A stretch of DNA of 48,011 bases from Roseomonas sp. (GCA_020249265.1 JADCGA010000007.1:1-48011), one strand, 5' to 3'. Positions 1 to 8,496 are shown, counted from the first letter of the stretch. Notes: generated by a model not told the origin, from the letters alone. Numbers and translations: made by a program.

Positions 1-1
1 C

Positions 2-100
2 AATAACAGACGCTTGTTGGCACCAATCGGCTATATCCCGCCCGCGGAAGCCGAAGAACGCTACTATGCCTCACTGGATCAACCAGCCATGGCAGCATAA
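2..100 (+). CDS. IS3-family transposase OrfB, C-terminal fragment
   Basis: The last 32 residues of a frame open at the window edge read through PIGYIPPAEAEERYYA and end in AMAA. This is the characteristic extreme C-terminus of many IS3-family OrfB (DDE, rve-type) transposases. The catalytic core lies outside the window, so activity cannot be judged. Recognition rests on this tail alone. No start is visible; the gene is partial only because the window begins here. Confidence 0.65.
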   Translation, partial: NNRRLLAPIGYIPPAEAEERYYASLDQPAMAA

Positions 101-109
101 CTTAAGCAA

Positions 110-139
110 AACAGCCTCCGGCAAACCCGGGGCGGTTCA
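110..139. repeat. Putative right terminal inverted repeat of the IS3-family element
   Basis: The segment between the transposase stop and the unique DNA begins AACAGCCTCC and ends GGGGCGGTTCA, a composition typical of IS3-family termini. The matching left repeat would be the reverse complement and lies outside the window. It is not found next to the other IS fragment at the right end of the window. Confidence 0.45.
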
Positions 140-198
140 CTAGAGCATGTTGCCTGAATTGCTGGCCCTGGCAAGATGCGCCGGATGGAGCACCCCAC

Positions 199-1200
199 AT
201 GACCCAAAAACCCGACAACCTGCCGACCCATGATGTCGCCGGCCGCTTCGCCGCGCCGATAGACCAGACCGCGCATGAACCTGCGCATTGGGAGAAGGAG
301 GCAGATGCCATCCGCCTACTGCTGGCGGATAAGACGCGCCACATCTTCACCACGGATGAGAGCCGGCGCGTGCAGGAAGCGCTCGACGCCGAGACCTATT
401 GGAAGCTGCCCTATTATGAGCGCTGGATTCACGGCTTTTCCAGTCTACTCAAGGAAAAGGGCGTATTGCAGGAAGCGGATTTGCTCACCGAGGAAGCGCG
501 GCTCGGCGCCGCCGGTGAAGACAAGGTGGAAGACGCGCCCGGCGGGCATCACCACCACCATCATGATCACGACCACGACCATGATCATGATGACCATCCC
601 TATCAGGAAGATGATGATGCTGGAGTTGCCGTGCTTTCCCCCCTGCAATTGCGCGGGCGGGCGGTGCGGAACCTACTGATCGCGCGCGGCATTCTGAGCG
701 CTGAGGAAATCCGCGCCCAGATTGAGGCGATGGATAGCCGGGGCGAACATCTCGGCGCGCGGGTGGTGGTGCGCGCCTGGACCGATCCTGACTTTGCCGC
801 ACGGCTTGCCGCTGATGCTGGTGCGGCGGTGGAGGAATTGGGGCTTTCGCGTGGGGAGACCGTGCTGACGGCGCTGTTCAATACGCCGGATGTGCATAAC
901 CTTGTCGTCTGCACGCTGTGTTCCTGCTACCCGCGCAGCGTCCTGGGCCGCCCGCCCGCCTGGTACAAAAGCCGCGCCTATCGCGCGCGGGCAGTGCGGG
1001 ACCCGCGCGGCGTGTTGGCCGAATTCGGCACGCAATTGCCCGAAGGCACCAGCATTCGAGTGCATGATAGCAATGCGGAGCTACGGTTTTTGGTCGTGCC
1101 GCGCCGGCCCTCGGGCACTGAAGGCTGGGATGCGGCGAAGCTGGAGCAGCTTGTCACGCGCGATGCCATGATTGGGGTGACGGAAGCGCGGCGGCCGTAG
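199..1200 (+). CDS. Cobalt-type nitrile hydratase: beta N-terminal domain fused to alpha subunit by a His/Asp-rich linker
   Basis: A 333-residue protein. Residues about 15-100 resemble the N-terminal part of the nitrile hydratase beta subunit (tract around YYERWIHGF at 72-80). Residues 117-133 are a His/Asp tract. Residues about 145-330 are the alpha subunit, which hydrates nitriles to amides. The metal claw is CTLCSC at 238-243; Thr in the second position marks the cobalt type, whereas iron enzymes have Ser. The three cysteines and the serine are all present. The start is supported by GGAG at 187-190. The beta C-terminal (SH3-like) half is not encoded here, and the DNA directly upstream is an IS end, so a partner gene may have been displaced. 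The start overlaps a TGA in another frame (ATGA), as in coupled genes. Thiocyanate hydrolase-like activity is an alternative. Confidence 0.85.
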   Translation: MTQKPDNLPTHDVAGRFAAPIDQTAHEPAHWEKEADAIRLLLADKTRHIFTTDESRRVQEALDAETYWKLPYYERWIHGFSSLLKEKGVLQEADLLTEEARLGAAGEDKVEDAPGGHHHHHHDHDHDHDHDDHPYQEDDDAGVAVLSPLQLRGRAVRNLLIARGILSAEEIRAQIEAMDSRGEHLGARVVVRAWTDPDFAARLAADAGAAVEELGLSRGETVLTALFNTPDVHNLVVCTLCSCYPRSVLGRPPAWYKSRAYRARAVRDPRGVLAEFGTQLPEGTSIRVHDSNAELRFLVVPRRPSGTEGWDAAKLEQLVTRDAMIGVTEARRP

Positions 1201-1965
1201 CTACAAGCTAAGCCGTTCGGCATAGCGCGCTCGCCAATCGGCACCGCTAATCCAACGCTTGAGTGAAGCCGCATCCGCAGCTTCACCCCGCAACGCCGCC
1301 ATGGCGCGCCACATCAAGGCAAGATTGCAGGAAATCACCGGCGCGCCCTCCACTTCCGGCTGCGCCAGGATGGCATCGAGGGAGGGCATGCCGGTACCCA
1401 GCAGAATAATCGCCTCAGCCCCCGCGCCTTGCATGGCGGCAAGCGCCGCGCTGGCATCACCCTCGGCCAGGGCATAGATTGGGTGAAAGGCGGCGCCCGG
1501 TGTGGCGACGGAGACAACGCGCGCCACCTCAAACCCCCGCGCTTTCCAATAAGCGGCTGAGGCTTCGGTCAGATCCGGCGGATACGGGGAAACCAGTCCG
1601 ATGCGTTTGGCGCCTAGCACGGCAAAGGCTTCACACACGGCCCGGCCAGCGGTGATGAAGGGCGCGCGGGTGGAAAGCCGCGCCACGGCGGCGTCCTCGG
1701 CTTCCGGACCCACCAGATAGGATGAACCTGTGCAGGCAAAGGCAATCGCGCCAAGCGGCGCATTGCCGAATTGCGCGCAAGTGGCTTCCAGCCCCGCGAC
1801 ATAATCACGCAGCCGATCATTCAGGCTGGGGCGCGCACTCACCAGCCGCGCGGTCAGCATCGCCGTCGCGGGCGGCAGCAGCAGCGAAAATTCCGGCTCC
1901 ACCGTGGTATTGGCCTGAGGGGTCAGCACCCCAAGCAGGCCCTTCCTCGCATAGGCAAGTGACAT
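1201..1965 (-). CDS. Asp/Glu racemase superfamily enzyme, maleate isomerase / arylmalonate decarboxylase-like
   Basis: A 254-residue protein. The N-terminal segment GVLTPQANTTVEPEF is typical of the maleate cis-trans isomerase branch of the Asp/Glu racemase superfamily. A first catalytic cysteine lies in FACTGSSYL and a second candidate in ISCNLALMW, matching the two-cysteine mechanism of the family. I chose the start at 1965 because GAGAGG lies just upstream of it; an in-frame ATG at 1983 has no ribosome-binding site. Its stop abuts the stop of the nitrile hydratase gene with no gap. It diverges from a Bug receptor gene 76 bases away, which suggests joint control over a dicarboxylate or substituted malonate. 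The exact substrate is unknown. Confidence 0.75.
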   Translation of the reverse strand: MSLAYARKGLLGVLTPQANTTVEPEFSLLLPPATAMLTARLVSARPSLNDRLRDYVAGLEATCAQFGNAPLGAIAFACTGSSYLVGPEAEDAAVARLSTRAPFITAGRAVCEAFAVLGAKRIGLVSPYPPDLTEASAAYWKARGFEVARVVSVATPGAAFHPIYALAEGDASAALAAMQGAGAEAIILLGTGMPSLDAILAQPEVEGAPVISCNLALMWRAMAALRGEAADAASLKRWISGADWRARYAERLSL

Positions 1966-2041
1966 GGCATCCTCTCGCCCCATGAAGACATGGCGGCGCC
2001 TTCTGGTCTATGGAAAGCCCGAATTTCCAGGGGATCACGAC

Positions 2042-2998
2042 ATGAAAACCACCAAGCGCCGCGCCATCCTGGCTGCCGTCCTTGCCACCCCTGCCCTGGC
2101 GGCGGGCGCACAAACGGCGCGGCCCATCCGCTTCATTGTCCCCTTCCCGCCTGGCGGCACGGCGGATTTGCTGGCGCGGCTGGTGGCACGAGAGATGGAG
2201 GCCCGCCTTGGCGCGCCAGTGGTGGTGGAAAACCGCGCCGGGGCGGGCGGCGTCGTTGGCAGTGATTCGGTTGCCAAAAGCGCGCCCGATGGCACCACCA
2301 TTCTGCTGTCCAACATCGCCTCCCAGGGGATTGCGCCGGCCATGCTGCCTTCCATGCCCTATGATGTAATGCGCGATTTCACCCATATCGGGCTGCTCGC
2401 CGCAGTACCGAGTGCCATTGCGGTTTCCGCCACCGGCCCCTGGCAAACCCTGCCCGCGCTGATCGCCGCCGCGCGCGACAAACCCGGCAATATTCGCTTT
2501 GGGTCCAATGGCAATGGCACGTCGTCTCACGCCAAGCTGGAAATCCTGAAGCGGCTGGCGGGGGTGGACATCACCCATGTGCCCTATCGCGGCGCAGCCC
2601 CGGCAGCGACTGACGTGATTGCGGGCAATATTGATGGGCTGATCGCCGCCATCCCTGATGTTGGGCGCAATGAACGCCTGCGCTTGCTCGCCATCACCAC
2701 GGAACAACGCCTGGCGCGCTGGCCCGATGTGCCCTCAGTGGCAGAGCTTGAGCTTGGGCAGCTTGTCGCGGCGAATTGGTTCGGCATTAGCGGCCCGGCG
2801 GGCATTCCCGCCCCCGTGGCGGATCGGCTGAATGCTGCACTGGTGGAAAGCCTGGCGACACCCGCCCTCAGTGAACGGCTGGTGGAATTGGGCGCTGCCC
2901 CCAACCGGCTGGACCGGGCTGCCTTCATCGCTTTGGTTGAAACAGACATGAAGCGCTGGGCGCAGATTGTGCGCGAAGCCGGGATCAAGGCGGATTAA
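2042..2998 (+). CDS. Bug (TctC-type) tripartite tricarboxylate receptor, periplasmic
   Basis: A 318-residue member of the Bug family, periplasmic binding proteins that capture small carboxylates for TctAB-type uptake or signalling. A signal peptide (about residues 1-25, KTTKRRAILAAVLATPALA) precedes the hallmark IRFIVPFPPGGTADLLAR. The family motifs ENRAGAGG and HVPYRG follow, and the length is normal. The start at 2042 begins the signal peptide and has AGGGG upstream; an in-frame ATG at 1964 would put extra residues before it. It is divergent to the racemase-like gene and separated from the next Bug gene by a hairpin with a T-run. No TctA or TctB permease is nearby. The ligand is not predictable. 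Confidence 0.9.
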   Translation: MKTTKRRAILAAVLATPALAAGAQTARPIRFIVPFPPGGTADLLARLVAREMEARLGAPVVVENRAGAGGVVGSDSVAKSAPDGTTILLSNIASQGIAPAMLPSMPYDVMRDFTHIGLLAAVPSAIAVSATGPWQTLPALIAAARDKPGNIRFGSNGNGTSSHAKLEILKRLAGVDITHVPYRGAAPAATDVIAGNIDGLIAAIPDVGRNERLRLLAITTEQRLARWPDVPSVAELELGQLVAANWFGISGPAGIPAPVADRLNAALVESLATPALSERLVELGAAPNRLDRAAFIALVETDMKRWAQIVREAGIKAD

Positions 2999-3055
2999 TC
3001 TGCTTGGCACGGTGATTGCCTAGCTCCAGGGCAGAAGCGGTACCATCGCAGGAAT

Positions 3056-3078
3056 TCGGGTAATTTTGCCCGATTTTT
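3056..3078 (+). terminator. Rho-independent terminator after the first Bug gene
   Basis: TCGGGT (3056-3061), a six-base loop AATTTT, then GCCCGA (3068-3073), followed by TTTTT. The stem is six pairs including one G-T wobble. It lies 58 bases past the stop at 2998 and 39 bases before the next Bug start, so it would separate the two same-strand Bug genes into different transcripts. Confidence 0.55.
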
Positions 3079-3116
3079 AGGCGGTTAGTGCCGGTTTAAT
3101 AGCAAGGAGCTTTCGC

Positions 3117-4109
3117 ATGAACCGTCGTCGTCTTCTTGGCCTAACCGGAGGCGCCCTTGCCGGCGCGCTGGCGAGCCCGGGCATTCTCTCCGCGCAAAGC
3201 GGCGCTTGGCCCACCCGCGGGTCCATCCGCCTGATCGCGCAATTCCCCCCGGGTGGCCTGGTGGATACGGTGAGCCGCCTGATGGCCCCTGCCCTGTCCC
3301 AGGCGCTTGGCCAAACCGTGGTGGTGGAAAACCGCGCCGGCGCCGGTGGCGTGATCGGCACGGATTTCGTCGCGAAGCAGCCCGCCGATGGCTATACGCT
3401 GCTGGTTTCGCACGCTTCGGTGCATGTCTTCTCGGCGGCCACCATGCCGACGCTGCCCTTCAACCCGGTCACGGATTTCACCCATATCGGGCTTTTGGTG
3501 GAAGCGCCGAATGTGCTGCTGGTGAAGTCTGAGTCCCGCTTCAAGACGCTCGCGGATTATCTGGACGCAGCGAAGACGCAGCCGGTGCGCTTCGGGTCTT
3601 CTGGCATTGGTTCGGCGCCGCATTTGCTGGGTGCCATGCTGTCCGGCGAAGCCAAGGTGACCAATCTGGATCACGTGCCCTATCGTGGCAGCGCGCCCGC
3701 CATGCAGGATTTGATGGCCAATCAGATTGAAAGCCTGATTGATCCCATCACCACCAATGTGCAGCTGATGAAGGATGGCGTGTTGCGCGCGCTGGCGGTT
3801 TCCTCGCCGCAGCGCCTGCCCGCCTTCCCCAATGTGCCGACCTTCGCTGAGCTTGGCTTCCCGAAGCTGACGTCAGCGCAATGGCTCGGGCTTTCCGCAC
3901 CGAAGGGCCTTCCTCAGCCCATCACGGAAAGGCTTGCCGGCCTGGTCAACCCCATCCTGGCGCGGCCCGAATTGATGACGCGGTTTGAAGATTTGCAGAC
4001 CCTGCCGCGCCGGCCTTCGCCACTGAATGGCGATTTCGTGAAGCTGATGCAGGAGCAAATCACGGAATGGACCGCGGTTGCCAAGCAATTCGATATTGTT
4101 GTGACCTGA
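3117..4109 (+). CDS. Bug (TctC-type) tripartite tricarboxylate receptor
   Basis: A 330-residue Bug receptor. The N-terminus MNRRRLLGLTGG followed by a hydrophobic run and a cleavage site after ILSAQ is a signal peptide; the arginine cluster makes Tat export possible. Family motifs are IRLIAQFPPGGLVDT, ENRAGAGG, ADGYTLL and DHVPYRGSAPAM. AAGGAG stands 8 bases before the ATG. It appears monocistronic: a terminator-like hairpin precedes it and a strong palindromic hairpin follows. It resembles the upstream Bug protein but is clearly diverged, so the pair is an old duplication or separate acquisitions. No permease subunits are present. Confidence 0.9.
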   Translation: MNRRRLLGLTGGALAGALASPGILSAQSGAWPTRGSIRLIAQFPPGGLVDTVSRLMAPALSQALGQTVVVENRAGAGGVIGTDFVAKQPADGYTLLVSHASVHVFSAATMPTLPFNPVTDFTHIGLLVEAPNVLLVKSESRFKTLADYLDAAKTQPVRFGSSGIGSAPHLLGAMLSGEAKVTNLDHVPYRGSAPAMQDLMANQIESLIDPITTNVQLMKDGVLRALAVSSPQRLPAFPNVPTFAELGFPKLTSAQWLGLSAPKGLPQPITERLAGLVNPILARPELMTRFEDLQTLPRRPSPLNGDFVKLMQEQITEWTAVAKQFDIVVT

Positions 4110-4118
4110 TGTGAACAG

Positions 4119-4146
4119 CCCCGCCCGAGACAACGCTCGGGCGGGG
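4119..4146. terminator. Bidirectional hairpin between convergent genes
   Basis: CCCCGCCCGAG (4119-4129), loop ACAACG, CTCGGGCGGGG (4136-4146): an 11-pair perfect GC-rich stem. It sits between the ends of the Bug gene (4109) and the deacetylase gene (4154). There is no long T-run, so it may act as a processing or pausing hairpin as well as a terminator for both strands. Confidence 0.7.
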
Positions 4147-4153
4147 TGCCTCA

Positions 4154-5056
4154 TCACTTCATGCCAGCCTGAGTCTTGCACCAGCGCGCCACTTCCTCAT
4201 GCGTCGCGAACCAGACATCACCAAAACCCTTCATGTGCTGCACCAACCGATCGAGCAACGCGATGCGGCTGCGGTGGCCGATCACATGCGGGTGCATGGT
4301 CAGCAGGAACAAGCCACCTTCCCGATAGGCGCCTTCGAACTCGGCGGTGAAAATCTCCTCCACGCTTGAAGGCGGCGTATAGGGGCGAAGTCCCGAAAAG
4401 CGCAGCATGTTGAAGTAAACCGCATCATCGCGGATCCATTCTGGCGGCAATTCCACAATGCCCGTCGGCGTTCCCTGATCAAGCAATTCATAGGCATCAT
4501 CATCCGCCATCAGCGATGAATCATAGAGCAATCCCAATTCGCGGATGATCGAAAGCGTATCCACCGAAAAATCCCAAGACGCGGTGCGGATGCCAACAGG
4601 GCGCCGGCCCGTCAGTTTTTCCAGCGTATCAGCGGCGCGGAAGGTGAGCTCTCGTTCCACGCCTGGGGGCAATTGCGTATTGGCTTCATGGATCCAGGAA
4701 TGGATGCCGATCTCATGGCCCTCATCGGCTACAGCGCGCACCTCATCCGGGTGCAAAAGTGCTGAGACAGCGGGGTAGAAGAAACTCGCCTTGATGTCAT
4801 GGCGCGCGAGCAAGGCGCGGATGCGCGGCACGCCCTGACGGGCGCCATATTGCCCCTGGCTGATGCGCATCGGGCTTTCATCCGCATCGCGCAGCGGAAT
4901 GGTTTCGTGATCCGCATCGAAGGAGAGCGAGACACAACAGCGCGCCTCATTAGGCCAGGAAGTGGGTGCCAAGGAGCGCCCAGCGCGGGCGCGGCCCACA
5001 ATTTCGCGCCATTGCGCTTCGGGCCATTCCCAGGGCTTGGCGGCTTTGTCGGTCAT
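4154..5056 (-). CDS. Polysaccharide deacetylase (NodB/CE4) family protein
   Basis: A 300-residue NodB-fold hydrolase. The first motif SLSFDADHE (43-51) supplies the catalytic and metal Asp; HSWIH (119-123) supplies the H-x3-H metal ligands; TMHPHVIGH near the C-terminus supplies the final catalytic His region. The family removes N-acetyl groups or opens cyclic amides with a divalent metal. There is no signal peptide, so it is cytoplasmic, which favours a small-molecule amide substrate over cell-wall glycan (inference). I chose the start at 5056 because AGGAG lies eight bases upstream; an in-frame codon at 5077 has none. It is divergent to the amidase gene with a 64-base gap. Confidence 0.8.
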   Translation of the reverse strand: MTDKAAKPWEWPEAQWREIVGRARAGRSLAPTSWPNEARCCVSLSFDADHETIPLRDADESPMRISQGQYGARQGVPRIRALLARHDIKASFFYPAVSALLHPDEVRAVADEGHEIGIHSWIHEANTQLPPGVERELTFRAADTLEKLTGRRPVGIRTASWDFSVDTLSIIRELGLLYDSSLMADDDAYELLDQGTPTGIVELPPEWIRDDAVYFNMLRFSGLRPYTPPSSVEEIFTAEFEGAYREGGLFLLTMHPHVIGHRSRIALLDRLVQHMKGFGDVWFATHEEVARWCKTQAGMK

Positions 5057-5120
5057 CGGGGGTTCTCCTGCCTGCAATCAAACGGCATGCTGCACCCTTA
5101 GCCAGCATACCGGAACCCCC

Positions 5121-6527
5121 ATGAGCGATACCGATCCCGCCCTGATGTCCGCCGAAACCCTGCTGGGGCTTTACGCGCGGCGGCGCCTTTCGCCGGTGGA
5201 GGCGCTGAAGGCGGTGATGGAGCGCGTTGCCCGCTATAACCCCTGGGTAAATGCCTTTGCCGCCATGAACCCGCGCGCCCTGCAAGCGGCGGGCGAGGCG
5301 GAGGCGCGCTGGCAGGTGGGCCGGCCAATGGGCATGCTGGATGGTGTGCCCGCCACAGTGAAGGATTTGCTGAACCTGACGGGTTTCCCGACCAGGCGCG
5401 GCAGCCGCTCCACGGATACGACGCCCGCCAGTGAAGACGCTCCCGCCGTGCTGGGGCTGAAGCAGGCGGGCGCGGTGATCATCGGCAAAACCACCACCAC
5501 AGAATTCGGCTGGAAATCGCCCGGCGATTGCCCGCTGCATGGCATTACGCGCAATCCCTGGAACCCCAAGCGGACGCCTGGCGGGTCATCCTCTGGCGCC
5601 GGGGCAGCGGGCGCGGCTTGTTTTGGTCCGCTGCATATCGGCACCGATGCCGGCGGTTCCATTCGCATCCCGGCGGCCTTTTGCGGGCTGGTCGGCATGA
5701 AGCCTTCCTTCGGGCGCATCCCGCAATGGCCGCTGGGTGCCTTTGGCCATGTCGCGGTGGCCGGCCCCATGACGCGCACGGTGCGCGACGCCGCGCTGAT
5801 GTTCGGCGCCATGGCGCGGCATGATCTACGCGACCCCTATGCCCTGCCGGATGACCCGCGCGATTGGCTTGGCGGCATTGAAGATGGCGTGGCGGGGCTG
5901 CGCGTGGCGGTGGTACGGCGCATGGGTTTCGCGCCGCCCTTGGATGCGGAAGGCGAAGCAGTACTGGCCGCCGCTGCGCGGCTTTTGGAAGACCAGGGCG
6001 CGATTGTTGAGGAAGCCGATCCTGACCTGCCCGACACGCGCGCGATTTTTGGCCGCGTCTGGGGCGTGGCGCTGGCGCGCATCATCGTGACCACACCTGA
6101 AGACAAGCGCGATTTGCTCGATGCCGGCATTGCCGAGGTCGCCGCGCGGGAGGGCGAAATGCTCGCGGTAGATTATTTGGCCGCCGAGGCGATGCGCCTG
6201 GAAGCGGCACATGCCATGGCGCGGTTTCACCAGCGCTATGATTTGGTGCTGACCGCTTGCACGCCGACCGCCGCCTTCGCCGCCGATCAGCCGACCATCC
6301 GCCCGGCAGAGGCGCTGTGGCGCGATTGGGCGCCCTGGACCTTCGCCTTCAACCTGACGCGCCAACCGGCGATTTCCGTGCCGGTGGCTTTAGATGCGGA
6401 GGGCATGCCGCGCGCCGTTCAGATTGTGGCGCCGCTTTACAAAGATGATCTGGCGCTGCGCGGGGCGCGGGCCTTGGAACGCGCGGCGAGCCTGCCTCTG
6501 GCAAATCCCGCAGAAAGCGCTACCTGA
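5121..6527 (+). CDS. Amidase, amidase-signature (AS) family
   Basis: A 468-residue enzyme with the full Ser-cisSer-Lys triad: Lys81 in ATVKDLL, the cis-Ser in GGSSSG (154-159) and the nucleophilic Ser180 in TDAGGSIR. AS enzymes hydrolyse amides to carboxylate and ammonia. Length and motif order are normal for aryl- or alkyl-amidases. No signal peptide is seen. I chose the start at 5121 because the family N-terminus begins there; it has only a weak purine-rich site. It is the first gene of a same-strand run with an FAH-family enzyme (27-base gap), a Bug receptor and an M20 peptidase. It could act on the amides produced by the nitrile hydratase, but that link is only by proximity. Confidence 0.88.
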   Translation: MSDTDPALMSAETLLGLYARRRLSPVEALKAVMERVARYNPWVNAFAAMNPRALQAAGEAEARWQVGRPMGMLDGVPATVKDLLNLTGFPTRRGSRSTDTTPASEDAPAVLGLKQAGAVIIGKTTTTEFGWKSPGDCPLHGITRNPWNPKRTPGGSSSGAGAAGAACFGPLHIGTDAGGSIRIPAAFCGLVGMKPSFGRIPQWPLGAFGHVAVAGPMTRTVRDAALMFGAMARHDLRDPYALPDDPRDWLGGIEDGVAGLRVAVVRRMGFAPPLDAEGEAVLAAAARLLEDQGAIVEEADPDLPDTRAIFGRVWGVALARIIVTTPEDKRDLLDAGIAEVAAREGEMLAVDYLAAEAMRLEAAHAMARFHQRYDLVLTACTPTAAFAADQPTIRPAEALWRDWAPWTFAFNLTRQPAISVPVALDAEGMPRAVQIVAPLYKDDLALRGARALERAASLPLANPAESAT

Positions 6528-6554
6528 CTCAGCGAAAGTCAAAAGGATGAACTG

Positions 6555-7430
6555 ATGCGTTTGGTCACTTTCTCGGATGCCGCCGGTGTGCGGATCGGTG
6601 CGCTGGATGAAGCGGGCGCGCTGCGCGACATTACCGCCGTCGCCCCTGCCCTGCCGCGTGATATGATAGGCCTGATTGCCGCGGGGCATTCGGCTCTGGC
6701 CTTGGCGCGGGATGCGCTTGGCAAGGCGCCGGTGGTGCATGGGGCGAAGATCCTGGCCCCCATTCAGCGCCCGCCGAAGAACGTGTTCTGCGTTGGCAAG
6801 AATTACCATGAACACGCCAAGGAATTCGCGGGATCGGGCTTTGATGGCGGGGCCAAGGATGTGGTGCCGCCCTTCCCGGTTGTATTCTCCAAACCGCACA
6901 CCGCCATCATCGCGACGGGCGAACCCATCCTGAGCCAATTGGACCCGACCGGCGGGCTTGATTACGAAGGCGAATTGGCGATTGTGATCGGCACGGGCGG
7001 GCGCGGCATCAGCAAGGCCACCGCACTTTCCCATGTGTTTGGCTACACCATCATCAATGATGTGACCGCGCGGCATTTGCAAAAGCGCCATAGCCAATGG
7101 GTGTTGGGCAAGGGCTTGGATAGTTTCTGCCCCATGGGCCCCGCTATCCTGACTGCCGATGAAGCGCCCGATCCCACCAAGCTTCGCCTGATCACCCATG
7201 TGAATGGTGAAAAGCGTCAGGATGCGCTTGTCGCGGATTTAATCTTTGATGTGCCGACTCTGATTGAAGCGATCAGCGCCGCCATCACGCTGGAGCCAGG
7301 CGATGTGATTGCCACCGGCACACCGGTTGGTGTTGGCATCGGCTTCACCCCGCCGAAGTTCCTGCAAAAAGGCGATGTCGTGCGGATTGAAATCGGCGGG
7401 ATTGGCGTTCTCGAAAATCCCGTCGCCTGA
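6555..7430 (+). CDS. Fumarylacetoacetate hydrolase (FAH) family protein
   Basis: A 291-residue protein with a C-terminal FAH fold. Metal ligands are Glu138 and Glu140 in LDYEGELAIVIG plus Asp169 in INDVTAR, with the conserved Lys186 in LGKGLDS. Family members cleave or hydrate 2-keto acids (acylpyruvates, 2-oxopent-4-enoate derivatives, beta-diketones) in degradation pathways. The family N-terminal strand begins at MRLVTFSD, which fixes the start. It lies 27 bases after the amidase and 29 before a Bug receptor in the same operon. That suggests a downstream step for a keto acid released by the operon. Substrate specificity cannot be read from the sequence. Confidence 0.85.
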   Translation: MRLVTFSDAAGVRIGALDEAGALRDITAVAPALPRDMIGLIAAGHSALALARDALGKAPVVHGAKILAPIQRPPKNVFCVGKNYHEHAKEFAGSGFDGGAKDVVPPFPVVFSKPHTAIIATGEPILSQLDPTGGLDYEGELAIVIGTGGRGISKATALSHVFGYTIINDVTARHLQKRHSQWVLGKGLDSFCPMGPAILTADEAPDPTKLRLITHVNGEKRQDALVADLIFDVPTLIEAISAAITLEPGDVIATGTPVGVGIGFTPPKFLQKGDVVRIEIGGIGVLENPVA

Positions 7431-7459
7431 ACGAACAACAAAAAATGGGAGGATCAAAC

Positions 7460-8431
7460 ATGCAAAGACGCACACTTCTGGTCGGGGCCACCGCGTTCCC
7501 CTTCGCCATGCCGGCATTGGCGCAGGAGAATTTCCCAACGCGCGCCGTTTCCATCGTGGTTGCCTTCCCGCCTGGCGGACAGGCCGATGTGGTGGGCCGC
7601 CCTGCGGCTGCAACGCTGGAGAGGATTTGGCGCGTGCCGGTGCCGATCACCAATCGCGGTGGCGCGGCGGGTGAAATCGGCAATGGTTTCGTCGCACGCA
7701 GCCCGCCCGATGGCTATACGCTGCTGATGGGCCTTTCTTCCATGACCTTCCTGCCGGAAGCAGCCCGCATCAATGGCCGCACGCCGGCCTATACGCCCGA
7801 TATGCTGACGCCGATTGCGTTGTTTTCCGCCGATCCCACCGTGCTGGTGGTGCCCGCATCCAGCCCCATTCGCACCATCGAGGAATTCATCGCCGAGGTG
7901 AAAGCCAAGCCAGGCCAGATCGCCTATTCCTCGGCGGGCAATTACTCAGCGCTACATGTGCCGATGGCGATGCTGTCCCAAGCCGCAGGCTTGCAAATGC
8001 TGCATGTGCCCTTCCAAGGCGGCGGGCCGGCGCTGACCGCGATTCTAAGCGGGCAGGTTCAGGCGCTTTCTTCCGGCCCCGGGCCTGTCGCGCAGCATGT
8101 GCGCGATGGGCGGTTGCGCGCACTCGCCACCTGGGGCCGCCAGCGCCTCAAGGGGTTTGAGGATGTGCCGACGCTGTTGGAAAAGGGTTTCGCGGAAGTG
8201 GAATTCTACATCTGGGTCGGGCTTTTCGCGCCTGCCGGCACGCCGCCCGCGATCATTGACCGCATTCGCGACGCATCACGGCAAGTGGCACAGGATGCAG
8301 AGTTTCAGCGCATCATGGCCGGCAGCGGCAATACACTCGATTTCCGCGACGGCGATGCCTTCCGACGCTTTTTTGATGAGGATTCGGCGAGGTTGCTCCG
8401 CGTGATCCGTGCGCTGGGCAAGATTGAATAG
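7460..8431 (+). CDS. Bug (TctC-type) receptor within the amidase operon
   Basis: A 323-residue Bug receptor. The signal peptide QRRTLLVGATAFPFAMPALAQ is followed by VSIVVAFPPGGQADVV. The second motif reads TNRGGAAGE instead of the common ENRAGAGG, and the ligand-loop motif is HVPFQGGG, so the pocket may differ from its neighbours. GGGAGG seven bases upstream selects the start at 7460 over an earlier in-frame ATG at 7445. It is co-transcribed with an amidase, an FAH-family enzyme and an M20 peptidase. It is therefore the Bug gene here with the clearest metabolic context: it probably senses or delivers the substrate these enzymes use. Confidence 0.9.
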   Translation: MQRRTLLVGATAFPFAMPALAQENFPTRAVSIVVAFPPGGQADVVGRPAAATLERIWRVPVPITNRGGAAGEIGNGFVARSPPDGYTLLMGLSSMTFLPEAARINGRTPAYTPDMLTPIALFSADPTVLVVPASSPIRTIEEFIAEVKAKPGQIAYSSAGNYSALHVPMAMLSQAAGLQMLHVPFQGGGPALTAILSGQVQALSSGPGPVAQHVRDGRLRALATWGRQRLKGFEDVPTLLEKGFAEVEFYIWVGLFAPAGTPPAIIDRIRDASRQVAQDAEFQRIMAGSGNTLDFRDGDAFRRFFDEDSARLLRVIRALGKIE

Positions 8432-8440
8432 CTCTCTTGT

Positions 8441-8462
8441 CTGCGCTGCATCGGTAGCGCAG
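8441..8462. terminator. Intercistronic hairpin
   Basis: CTGCGCT (8441-8447), an eight-base loop, then AGCGCAG (8456-8462), between the Bug gene and the M20 peptidase gene. No T-run follows. It may stabilise or partly terminate the upstream transcript and so lower expression of the peptidase relative to the first three genes. Confidence 0.4.
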
Positions 8463-8496
8463 GCTTGCGGCTGGTTTTGACAATTTCGAGGATACC

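Larger units (their letters stand above)
1..139 (+). mobile_element. 3' end of an IS3-family insertion sequence (partial)
   Basis: The window opens inside a transposase reading frame that stops at 100. About 40 bases later comes a GC-rich terminus ending in GGGGCGGTTCA near 139. IS3-family elements commonly end in such a sequence, whose complement (TGAACCGCCCC) is a typical left end; that match is from memory of the family. The exact boundary cannot be proven without the other end of the element. The element lies directly upstream of the nitrile hydratase gene. Confidence 0.6.

Noticed and set aside
547-597. His-rich tract as a cloning tag artefact
   Set aside because: It lies in the middle of the protein, continues as His-Asp alternation, and is coded with mixed CAT and CAC codons among natural flanking sequence.
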